A DNA stretch of 7,316 nucleotides from Paracoccaceae bacterium (GTDB lineage: Bacteria; Pseudomonadota; Alphaproteobacteria; Rhodobacterales; Rhodobacteraceae): NCBI GenBank assembly GCA_016764835.1, contig JAESRD010000135.1, forward strand, positions 1-7,316, given 5' to 3'. The notes under the pieces were generated by a model, which ran no database searches, had not been told where the DNA came from, and saw only the letters and a list, made by a program, of their open reading frames with translations. The position numbers were made by a program, and so were the translations under genes. Within the stretch, counting starts at the first letter, position 1; each line of letters opens with the position of its first letter. Positions 1 through 6,363 of this stretch are shown here, in pieces.

Positions 1-920
1 AAAAGCGGGTTGGCTGGCAATGCGGCGCGTGAGAAGCGCCGGGCCAGTGACAGGCGCGGCACGGCGGCCAGAGCGCCGATGGTTTTGAGGCCAAGCCGTT
101 GTAGAAGCAGGATTGTTTGGGGGTCGAGGCGCAGGGCCTCGACTGGGAGCGGGTGCATTTGGGCGGTGAGTGGGGCGGATGGCGGGCTTGAGCTGGGTTG
201 GGCAATACTGGATGGCGCGCGGTCATGTTGGGGCGTATCGGCGGGGCCTGTGCTGGTCATGTCGTCAGATGGGGCGCGGGCCGTGCCTGTGCTTGGCGGC
301 GCGCATATTGCACGCGGGCCCGCAAACCGAGCGAGGGCCCAAGCGGCACTATGCGTCGGCGCAATGGCCAGCATGGCGCTCAGCCCCAGATGCGACAGCT
401 CTTCCTCCATCCGGGCGAGCATTTCGGGCTCTTGGCCCCAAAGATGCGCGGCCCCGGAAACATCCATGATCAGCGCGTCAGCCCCGTCAAGCGCTGTCCA
501 CGGACACCAGCGCCGGGCCCAAAACATCAGCTGTTTGAGCGCGACTTGCTGGGCACCGGTATCGGCATATTCGATGCGGATCTCGGGCATGAGGGCGCGG
601 GTATCAACCACGCGCGCACCAATGACGGCACCGCCCGCTTCGGCGGCGCGGGTTGTGGCCTGAATGACCGGGCCGTGACGGCCCTCAACTGCGAGCGCGA
701 GGGGCTGCTCTTCGCTGACGGTATCCCCGCGCCATGTGGCGGCGCGCAGATGTTGCTCGATGGCGAAGCGCGGCAGGGAGAGGGAGAGGATGCGGCGCTG
801 GGTGTTGGGATCGGCAAGGGGGGCCGCGTCGGGGCGCTCCGGGCGGGGCGCGGGCGGTGCTTTTGGTGGCCGCTTTTGGGCCGGGCGCTTTTGGCGTGGG
901 GCTTTGGTTTTTTGGTGCAT
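1..920 (-). CDS. imuB: ImuB, catalytically inactive Y-family polymerase homologue (partial, C-terminus beyond left edge)
   Basis: ImuB is the hub of the SOS mutasome. It is a Y-family DNA polymerase relative without catalytic activity that links DnaE2 and ImuA to the beta clamp during translesion synthesis. 306 codons lie in the window and the frame is open to base 1. The conserved region begins around residue 42 (RRILSLSLPRF), where an active polymerase would have its first metal-binding Asp. The second catalytic site reads LDG (144-146) instead of the usual DE pair, followed by MDVSGAAHLWG (152-162), a typical ImuB motif. The stretch HPLPVEALRLD at 256-266 and the following helices (LLLQRLGLKTIGALAAVPR) are the helix-hairpin-helix part. 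The ATG at 920 is the only ATG, GTG or TTG ahead of the conserved core, although no clear Shine-Dalgarno precedes it. It gives an unusual Lys/Arg/Pro-rich leader of 40 residues. A low-complexity Ser/Pro/Thr insert occupies about residues 206-252. The gene lies 56 bases downstream of imuA on the same strand. Family assignment is firm; the start is less so. Confidence 0.92.
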   Translation of the reverse strand, partial: MHQKTKAPRQKRPAQKRPPKAPPAPRPERPDAAPLADPNTQRRILSLSLPRFAIEQHLRAATWRGDTVSEEQPLALAVEGRHGPVIQATTRAAEAGGAVIGARVVDTRALMPEIRIEYADTGAQQVALKQLMFWARRWCPWTALDGADALIMDVSGAAHLWGQEPEMLARMEEELSHLGLSAMLAIAPTHSAAWALARFAGPRAICAPPSTGTARAPSDDMTSTGPADTPQHDRAPSSIAQPSSSPPSAPLTAQMHPLPVEALRLDPQTILLLQRLGLKTIGALAAVPRLSLARRFSRAALPANPL

Positions 921-976
921 TGGTTTGCGAGCAGGCCGGGTAAATCTAAGACAGGTAAGGAGCAAAGGGGCGCAGG

Positions 977-1666
977 TTAGCCAACCTCGCGCATGGCGGC
1001 GTCGGCATTTGTAGCCACGATCGGATCAAAGCTGATCGCATGGCTGCGGCTATCATAGCGGGCCACCCATTCGCCGGGGCTGCGCCAGCGGGCGCGCATG
1101 AGCGTGGCTTTCCAGACCGGTTGTCCGGGCGCGCGCATATCGGCTTGGTCTGGCCCCGAGGGCAGCGAAGCAATGCGCCAACGTTCGCGGGCGGCACTCA
1201 GGTTAGGCGTGGCGGCGCGGCGGATCAGCCAAGCGGGTACATTATGTGCCTCGGCGCGCAGGGCCAGCCGCTTGCTGGCGGTAAAGTCCAACTGGGGCGC
1301 ATCGCCCCAAACCTCGCCAACCACCGCGCCCAGATCGGCGCAGGCGAGACCTTGTTCCATGGCCCAAAGCACATCTATGGCGCGCGACACATCAAGCCAG
1401 AGCAGCTCTGGCAGGGCGGTTTTGCCCTCCTGTGGCATTATGCCAAGACCGGCAAGACAGGGCCTGCCGGTTTCGCGCCGCGACAGCCGGTCTTGGATCC
1501 ACAAAATCGGTTTATGCGTCTTGGGCGCGGCGCGGGCCGTTGGCAGATGGGCCAGAACAAAGCCAATGGCGGCGGCATCGGTCGCGGTTTGGGCAAAGAC
1601 CTCTGACAAGGTGGCCTGAGGTGTGCGGCGGCTTTTACGCAGATTGGTTTTCAGGTTTTCTTCCAT
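977..1666 (-). CDS. imuA: ImuA family protein, SOS mutasome accessory factor
   Basis: This 229-residue protein is ImuA, the RecA/SulA-like cytoplasmic partner of ImuB and DnaE2 in damage-induced mutagenesis. The motif PILWIQDRLSRRETGRPCLAGL region (residues 53-74) is characteristic of alphaproteobacterial ImuA, as are RERWRI (160-165) and PGEWVARYD (197-205) near the C-terminus. No Walker A motif is visible, as expected for ImuA-type RecA relatives. The length is close to that usual for the family in Rhodobacteraceae. The ATG at 1666 directly precedes a basic N-terminal stretch. A GGGAGG lies upstream (reverse complement of 1681-1686), about 14 bases from the start, which is longer than ideal; a GCAGGT at 1673-1678 is nearer. 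It is the first gene of the minus-strand imuA-imuB operon, controlled by the LexA box at 1748-1762, with a predicted leader of about 85 bases. Confidence 0.93.
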   Translation of the reverse strand: MEENLKTNLRKSRRTPQATLSEVFAQTATDAAAIGFVLAHLPTARAAPKTHKPILWIQDRLSRRETGRPCLAGLGIMPQEGKTALPELLWLDVSRAIDVLWAMEQGLACADLGAVVGEVWGDAPQLDFTASKRLALRAEAHNVPAWLIRRAATPNLSAARERWRIASLPSGPDQADMRAPGQPVWKATLMRARWRSPGEWVARYDSRSHAISFDPIVATNADAAMREVG

Positions 1667-1747
1667 ATATTTACCTGCGCCCTCCCTTGGCTTGAAGCGA
1701 TGTTTGCTTTGGTTTTTGCCGCTGGTTGTTCGGCGACTCGTTCATGT

Positions 1748-1762
1748 GTTCTCTTTTTGTTC
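1748..1762 (-). promoter_or_regulatory. LexA (SOS) box, GTTC-N7-GTTC
   Basis: The 15 bases GTTCTCTTTTTGTTC are a perfect direct repeat of GTTC with a 7-base spacer, the established LexA site of Alphaproteobacteria. On the imuA strand it reads GAAC-N7-GAAC. It sits 82 bases upstream of the imuA start codon and overlaps the -10 of the predicted promoter. Two further GTTC half-sites lie at 1728-1731 and 1740-1743 but not at the required spacing. The site is 187 bases from the start of the divergent peroxidase gene, so any effect on that gene is uncertain. Confidence 0.9.
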
Positions 1763-1787
1763 TAGTTTATTTGCCGCCCCCGGTCAA
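1759..1787 (-). promoter_or_regulatory. Predicted sigma70-type promoter of imuA-imuB
   Basis: Read on the minus strand, TTGACC (1787-1782) is followed after exactly 17 bases by TAGAAC (1764-1759), which matches four of six bases of the -10 consensus. Transcription would start near 1752. The -10 overlaps the LexA box, so bound LexA would block polymerase, the usual arrangement for SOS genes. The elements are read from sequence; activity is inferred. Confidence 0.6.
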
Positions 1788-1897
1788 ACCCGCTCATGCC
1801 GGGCGCAGCGGGCGGGCATGGCCCAAAAACGACAGATCTGGCCATTGCCGCCGCGCCGAAATTGGGGCATCTTTGCCCAGATAAAGAACGAATGAGA

Positions 1898-1923
1898 CAC
1901 AGTCGCACAGCACAGCGGCACAG
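1898..1923 (+). repeat. Short tandem repeat (2 x 13 bases) upstream of the peroxidase gene
   Basis: CACAGTCGCACAG (1898-1910) is followed immediately by CACAGCGGCACAG (1911-1923), two copies differing at two positions. CACAG thus occurs four times with starts spaced 8, 5 and 8 bases. It lies 26 bases before the start codon at 1950, probably in the 5' leader. It may be a binding site or chance; no function is assigned. Confidence 0.4.
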
Positions 1924-1949
1924 GCGATAACAAGAGGGAAGCGGTTGCA

Positions 1950-3305
1950 ATGAAAGGCTTAAATAAGCTGTTGAGCGGCTGTGCCATAGCGGCGCTACCG
2001 GCCATGTTTGGGCTGGTGGCAGTGCAGGCCCGCGCCGAGGCTCGCTTTGTCTTACCCGCGCCAATAAGCGATGCTGATTTCCCGGAAATAAATATTGAAG
2101 AGGCCGCCCTCGGCCAGCTGCTCTTCTACGACCCGATCTTGTCGGGCAACCGCGAGGTCGCTTGCGCCACCTGTCACCACCCGGCCTTTGGCACCAGCGA
2201 CGGGCTGTCACTGGGCCTCGGTGATGGCGGCATTGGGCTGGGCACGGCGCGTGTGGCTGATCCGGATAACCTGCCAGAGGCGCGTGTGGCCCGCAACGCA
2301 CAGGCGCTTTGGAATGTTGGCGCATTGGAATATGCGGCCATGTTCCATGACGGCCGGGTTGAGGCCGATGCGGAAAGGCCCAGCGGTATGCGCACGCCGC
2401 TAGAAGAAGAAATGCTCGTGGGGCTCAACTCAATGCTCGCGACACAGGCGATGTTTCCTGTGGTCAGCCCAGACGAGATGGCCGGACATTATAGTGAGAA
2501 CGAGGTCTCACAAGCGGTGCGCCAAGGGATACTTACAGGACCGGGCGGGGCGTGGGATCTGATCGCGCAGCGCGTGCGCGATATTGGCGAATATGAGCAG
2601 CTCTTTGTGGCGGTGTACGGCCATATCAATGCGGCAGATGATATTGGCTACCCTGATATATCCAACGCCATTGCCGCCTTTATGGCGCATGAATTTCGCT
2701 CTGATACCAGCCCGTTTGACGCCGTATTGCGCGGCGCGGCGCGGCTGGAGGGTGCGGCGCTTGAAGGGCTTAGCTCGTTTTATAGGCCCAACAGCTGTAG
2801 TGCCTGCCATAGCGGGCCGTTTCAGAGTGACCATAGCTTTCATGCGATGGGAGCGGTGCAAATAGGGCCGGGCAAAGCGGCGCGCTTTGAGAGCCATGCC
2901 CGCGATACCGGGCGCTTTCGGGTAACGGGTAATCTGGCTGATCTTTATGCCTTTCGCACGCCATCTTTGCGCAATGTGGCGCTGACCGGGCCTTACGGGC
3001 ATGCCGGAGCAGAGAGCGATCTTGCGACTTTTATTGCCCGCCACACTGGCCGAAGGGACGCGTATGACCGCGCATCGGCGGTCTTGCCGGCGCTAGAAGG
3101 CGTGCAAGATTGGCGGATACTCGATGATGCGGCGGAACGTGCGGCGGTTGCTGCGGCTATGGACAGCCCAAGGCAGATGCAAAGCAGTCAAGAAATTGCT
3201 AATCTGGTGGCGTTCTTGCAGACACTGACCGATCCGGTAGCGCTGACCGGGCGGATGGGGGTGCCAGAGACGGTGCCCAGCGGTTTGGCCGTGCCGAACC
3301 CCTAG
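1950..3305 (+). CDS. Exported di-heme cytochrome c peroxidase/MauG-superfamily protein
   Basis: This 451-residue periplasmic protein belongs to the di-heme bacterial cytochrome c peroxidase/MauG superfamily, which reduces H2O2 or uses it to oxidise a partner protein. A signal peptide (residues 1-29) ends in ARA before EARF. The two heme c sites are CATCH (72-76) and CSACH (283-287). Other family landmarks are RNAQALWN (115-122), HDGR (133-136), a Glu-rich stretch before Met155 that probably holds the catalytic Glu, FRTPSLRNV (335-343), TGPYGHAG (346-353), LVAFLQTLTD (419-428) and a C-terminal VPSGLAV. Two positions are unusual. His133 replaces the Trp of the common FWDGR motif that lies between the hemes, and His365 occupies the place of the Met (classical enzymes) or Tyr (MauG) sixth ligand of the second heme. 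A GAGGGAAG lies upstream of the ATG. The gene converges on the CRTAC1-type gene, sharing stop-codon bases. The superfamily is certain; substrate and partner are unknown. Confidence 0.93.
   Translation: MKGLNKLLSGCAIAALPAMFGLVAVQARAEARFVLPAPISDADFPEINIEEAALGQLLFYDPILSGNREVACATCHHPAFGTSDGLSLGLGDGGIGLGTARVADPDNLPEARVARNAQALWNVGALEYAAMFHDGRVEADAERPSGMRTPLEEEMLVGLNSMLATQAMFPVVSPDEMAGHYSENEVSQAVRQGILTGPGGAWDLIAQRVRDIGEYEQLFVAVYGHINAADDIGYPDISNAIAAFMAHEFRSDTSPFDAVLRGAARLEGAALEGLSSFYRPNSCSACHSGPFQSDHSFHAMGAVQIGPGKAARFESHARDTGRFRVTGNLADLYAFRTPSLRNVALTGPYGHAGAESDLATFIARHTGRRDAYDRASAVLPALEGVQDWRILDDAAERAAVAAAMDSPRQMQSSQEIANLVAFLQTLTDPVALTGRMGVPETVPSGLAVPNP
3302..3305. other. Interlocked convergent stop codons in CTAG
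   Basis: The palindrome CTAG supplies TAG (3303-3305) for the plus-strand peroxidase and TAG (reverse complement of 3302-3304) for the minus-strand propeller gene. There is no intergenic DNA, so any terminator for either transcript must lie inside the opposing gene, and read-through would make antisense RNA. Confidence 0.95.
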
Positions 3306-4810
3306 CGCGAGAGCGTTACATGGCGGTTGGCAGGTGACATCGCGGTTGTCACGCGGCCATCAGGCCAGGCGACTGTGATCTGCACCTGCGCCGCCGCGCC
3401 AAGACCAAAATGCAGCGGTAGATTTTGCCCGCCCGCATGGCCGCCACCAATAACGCGCTCTTGCACCTGTGTCAGATCACCGGCCAGAACGGTCACCCGC
3501 GCGCCGATCGCATCACGGTTGGCGTCCGGCTGCACAAGCGACACCGCCAGCCAATTGCCCGCATCAGGCGTGACATTGCGGTAAAGTTCCATCGGGGCGC
3601 GGCGGTTAATCACCACCAGATCAAGCCTGCCATCGCCATCAAAGTCAGCCAGAGCCGCGCCGCGCGAACGCTCTGTGGTGGCAATGCCTGCGGTTAGCGC
3701 ATGCTCAGTAAAGGTGCCGTCGGGCAGCTGCACCAACATGTTGTTGGGGTCGTGGATCGCATTGCCGGGCATCTGGTCCACATTGCCTTTGGCGATGAAC
3801 AGGTCGGGCAATCCGTCATTATTAATGTCACCAAACTGGGCGTGCCAGCCGGTAGAAGGGCGGCCATCATCGCCAAAGAACGGGCGCTGGGCATAGGTGC
3901 CGATGGTGAACGGGGCGGGGGCGTAGCTGCCGTCGTCTTGGGCCACCATCATCACTTGGTCGCCCATTGAGGTTAGCAGAACCTCGTCGCGGCCATCGCC
4001 CGTCAGGTCACGGCTGGCAATGCCCATGCCCCAGAGCGAAATATGCGGCCAGCCATCATCGGGGCCGAGGAAGCGGCGCTGTTCAATGTCCCACATTTGC
4101 TCATGGCCGTTGCGCAGATAATAATGCCTGTCGTTTGAGATGCGCAGCCCCTGGCGGCCAGCGGCATTGGTGGTGGCCATCATTGACAGGGCGCAATAGC
4201 CGGGCGAGAGCAGCTCAGAGGTGTAGCCAATTGGGCCAGTATTGCGGCCATCATCGGGGCCGGGGCGCAGGATGAGATTATCGTCGCAGGCACCAAACGG
4301 GCCGTCTTCGGCGTCGCGGTCAACGTAGTGACCGATGGCCAAAACCGGCAGGGCATCGCCCTCCCACCATGCGGTGAAGGCGGTTGACCAGCGCTCTTCG
4401 GGCTGCGGAAACAGGGCTGGAGAGAACGCCCCGAAGCTGCAATCTGGGCCGCCGCGCAGCAGCCTGTCAGCGCCTGCGCGCAAGATATAGAGATCTTGCC
4501 AGCCGTCGCCGTCAATATCGAGCGGATAGGCTCCGGTGGCGCCGGTGATTGGCTCAAATGCGGCGCGGGTGAAGGCAAAATTGCCAAGGTTTTTGAGCAG
4601 TATCATGGGGTTGTCACCGCCAGCTGCCAAGATTTCGGGCAGCCCGTCGCCGTTACAATCAAACACTGCGACGCCACCACCGACAAAATGTTCCCAGCCG
4701 CCAGCATAGCTGTGGGTGGGGATATTGGCGGAATGGTCCTCGAAGGCTGGTTGGCTGAGGGCGGGGGGCGCTGTCAGCAGGCAGAGCGCCGCAGCGCGCA
4801 GAACGTTCAT
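3302..4810 (-). CDS. Exported CRTAC1-type FG-GAP/VCBS repeat protein with C-terminal ASPIC/UnbV domain
   Basis: The 502-residue product has a signal peptide (about 1-19, ending ALS before QP), so it acts in the periplasm or outside the cell. It is built mainly of FG-GAP/VCBS repeats forming a beta-propeller. Five calcium-binding loops of the DxDGDG type are visible: DCNGDGLPEI (51-60), DIDGDGWQDL (98-107), DLTGDGRDEV (268-277), DINNDGLPDL (328-337) and DFDGDGRLDL (389-398). An ASPIC/UnbV domain follows from about 434 to 497 (DAIGARVTV through AWPDGRVTT). Such proteins usually bind partners or ligands, and no catalytic site is evident. Its ATG overlaps the stop of the ROK regulator (ATGA), and no strong Shine-Dalgarno is seen, so translation probably depends on the regulator gene. 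Its stop interlocks with that of the convergent di-heme peroxidase. Four cysteines (52, 124, 175, 206) could form disulfides. The domain call is firm; the role is unknown. Confidence 0.92.
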   Translation of the reverse strand: MNVLRAAALCLLTAPPALSQPAFEDHSANIPTHSYAGGWEHFVGGGVAVFDCNGDGLPEILAAGGDNPMILLKNLGNFAFTRAAFEPITGATGAYPLDIDGDGWQDLYILRAGADRLLRGGPDCSFGAFSPALFPQPEERWSTAFTAWWEGDALPVLAIGHYVDRDAEDGPFGACDDNLILRPGPDDGRNTGPIGYTSELLSPGYCALSMMATTNAAGRQGLRISNDRHYYLRNGHEQMWDIEQRRFLGPDDGWPHISLWGMGIASRDLTGDGRDEVLLTSMGDQVMMVAQDDGSYAPAPFTIGTYAQRPFFGDDGRPSTGWHAQFGDINNDGLPDLFIAKGNVDQMPGNAIHDPNNMLVQLPDGTFTEHALTAGIATTERSRGAALADFDGDGRLDLVVINRRAPMELYRNVTPDAGNWLAVSLVQPDANRDAIGARVTVLAGDLTQVQERVIGGGHAGGQNLPLHFGLGAAAQVQITVAWPDGRVTTAMSPANRHVTLSR

Positions 4811-6189
4811 GCTGCTGACCCGATATGGCGCGGCTCGCCCAGAGCCGCATCAGTAACAGCCGAGAGCGCCAGTGCTGATGCCCCGCGTGCCCAGACAAAA
4901 TCGCCCCATGTGTGTATTTCAACGCGGCAGGGGCTGCGCATATCAGATAGGGTCAGGCTTTGCATTTCGGCCAAAACCTCGTCGGCATAGAGATAGTCAT
5001 ATTGCATGCGTTCGCCTGAAAGTATGATCAATTCAGGGTCGAATATCTGAATTAGGTTGGAGAGGCCAAGGGACAAAAAGCGCCCGGCCCGGCGAAAGAT
5101 AGACTGCGCCGCCTCGTTACCTGCCTTTGCTTGTGCGAAAAGTTCATCAAGCAGGGCATGGGTGGCATGCGAATTATGGGTGCCATAATTAAGCGCGGTC
5201 GAGGCCTCGCGGGCCAGCGCGTAATCGGCCAAATATGCCTCAAGACAGCCGCGCCGCCCGCAGCGGCATAATGCGCCATCAAGCTGCACCTTGGTATGGC
5301 CGACCTCCATGCCCATGCCGCGTGTGCCGCGAAACAGCTGGTTGTTCATGACCATGCCCATGCCAACGCCGCCCTCTATCGTCACCACGATAAAGCCAGA
5401 CTTGGCCCGGCCGGCGCCGAACCACAGCTCAGCCAGCGTTAACATATTGGCATCATTGTCAATATGGGTGGCAATGCCGGTATGGGCCTCAACGGCAGAG
5501 CGCAGTTTAGCGCCCGGTATTGTCAGCAGCGGCGACCAGCGCACCACCCCGGTTTCATGGTCGATTATCCCTGATAGTCCAATGCCGATTGCGGCGATCC
5601 GGGATCTGTTTACACCTGCCGCCTTGAGCAAGGTTTCAAGCAACAGGTCGATCTCATCAAGCATTTTGTCGAGCGGCTTGGCCTCTGGCGCGCCGGGAAG
5701 GGTGGCCTCGGCGATCATATTACCGGCAAGGTCTGACAGCACCGCCGAATGGCGTTCATCCGACAGCTTTAGCCCAGCGACAAGCGGGCCAGTGGTGACC
5801 ACTTCAAGGGCGACGGGCGGGCGGCCGCGGCTGGTATCACGCGGGCCGCGGGCGGCACCAACAGGGCCTGCGACTTCGCGCAGCCACTCATTGGCGATCA
5901 GCTCTGATGTCAATGTGGTGACCGAGCCTGCGCTAATGCCCAAAGCGCGCGCAACATCGGCGCGGGCCGCACGGCCGCTGGCGCGGACATGTTCAAATAT
6001 CTGCTGGCGCAGCGGTTTTGCTTCACCAGTATTTGCCTGCAACAGCGGCCCACAGCCATTGGTCAGGGCAAAAGCCCGTCTTTTGCTGGTGCGGCCGGTC
6101 GGTCCGGGTTGGTTTGTGGTCGCTTTTGGCTGGGCTGCGGAAGCCTGAACAGCGTTACCAGTAGGCTTTTGAGGTCGGTCATTACACAT
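4807..6189 (-). CDS. ROK-family transcriptional regulator (probable xylose-responsive XylR-like repressor)
   Basis: This 460-residue protein combines an N-terminal winged helix-turn-helix (about 59-103, PLRQQIFEHVRASGRAA then DVARALGISAGSVTTLTSEL) with a ROK sugar-binding domain. The ROK zinc motif is complete: His298 in EVGHTK, then CRCGRRGCLE with Cys309, Cys311 and Cys316. DNDAN (244-248) carries the sugar-binding Asp. The DxGGTK phosphate-binding motif of ROK sugar kinases is absent (LKLSDERHSAV instead), so it is a regulator rather than a kinase. It is divergent from a xylF-like gene, so D-xylose or a related sugar is the likely effector and the inverted repeat at 6364-6382 a likely operator. 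The first 58 residues are polar and low in complexity, longer than usual before the HTH. The ATG at 6189 has only a weak Shine-Dalgarno; no better ATG lies before the HTH, though a TTG at codon 50 is conceivable. The stop TGA overlaps the next gene's start. The family is firm; the ligand is inferred from context. Confidence 0.9.
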   Translation of the reverse strand: MCNDRPQKPTGNAVQASAAQPKATTNQPGPTGRTSKRRAFALTNGCGPLLQANTGEAKPLRQQIFEHVRASGRAARADVARALGISAGSVTTLTSELIANEWLREVAGPVGAARGPRDTSRGRPPVALEVVTTGPLVAGLKLSDERHSAVLSDLAGNMIAEATLPGAPEAKPLDKMLDEIDLLLETLLKAAGVNRSRIAAIGIGLSGIIDHETGVVRWSPLLTIPGAKLRSAVEAHTGIATHIDNDANMLTLAELWFGAGRAKSGFIVVTIEGGVGMGMVMNNQLFRGTRGMGMEVGHTKVQLDGALCRCGRRGCLEAYLADYALAREASTALNYGTHNSHATHALLDELFAQAKAGNEAAQSIFRRAGRFLSLGLSNLIQIFDPELIILSGERMQYDYLYADEVLAEMQSLTLSDMRSPCRVEIHTWGDFVWARGASALALSAVTDAALGEPRHIGSAA

Positions 6190-6328
6190 AATTCAGAGCC
6201 TAAACTAATTGGGTGGCGGATCGCACATCATGCACAGAAAACCACCGATTGAGACGACGATTGCACAAGGAGTGAGCGGTTTGCCAGCAATAAATCGCTA
6301 ATTCTGAGATAATTTTGAAAAAAATAAT

Positions 6329-6356
6329 TTGACACCTGAACAAAATACGTCATCTT
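6329..6356 (+). promoter_or_regulatory. Predicted promoter of the xylF-like gene
   Basis: A perfect -35 TTGACA (6329-6334) is followed after 16 bases by CATCTT (6351-6356), a weak -10 matching three of six bases. An A/T-rich tract just upstream (about 6310-6328) resembles an UP element. Transcription would start near 6363, directly before the inverted repeat. A weak -10 behind a strong -35 would fit a regulated promoter. It is predicted from sequence only. Confidence 0.55.
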
Positions 6357-6363
6357 AGGCTTA

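Noticed and set aside
198..980. Long plus-strand open frames opposite imuB, including one of 260 codons and one at 10-663
   Set aside because: They show no recognisable motifs, are Arg/Ala/Gly-rich shadows of GC-rich coding, and lie opposite a convincing ImuB frame.
1040..1619. Plus-strand open frames of 188 and 173 codons opposite imuA
   Set aside because: They overlap each other and lie antisense to imuA, which has clear family motifs; no family is recognisable in either.
1728..1743. GTTC-N8-GTTC considered as a second LexA box
   Set aside because: The spacer is 8 rather than 7 bases, which breaks the required spacing.
1795..1820. CATGCC/GGCATG inverted repeat with a 14-base loop, considered as a terminator or operator
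   Set aside because: It has no T-run, sits between divergent genes where no terminator is expected, and has only a 6-base stem across a long loop.
2508..3044. Minus-strand open frame of 178 codons opposite the peroxidase gene
   Set aside because: It is antisense to the region carrying the second CxxCH and other conserved motifs, and its composition is basic and unstructured.
5291..6148. Plus-strand open frame of 285 codons opposite the ROK regulator
   Set aside because: Its Ser/Ala/Pro-rich, motif-free product is the antisense of a gene with a complete HTH and ROK zinc motif.
6281..6290. TTGC-CA-GCAA short palindrome as a second operator for the ROK regulator
   Set aside because: Four-base arms are too short to separate from chance, and it does not resemble the stronger repeat at 6364-6382.
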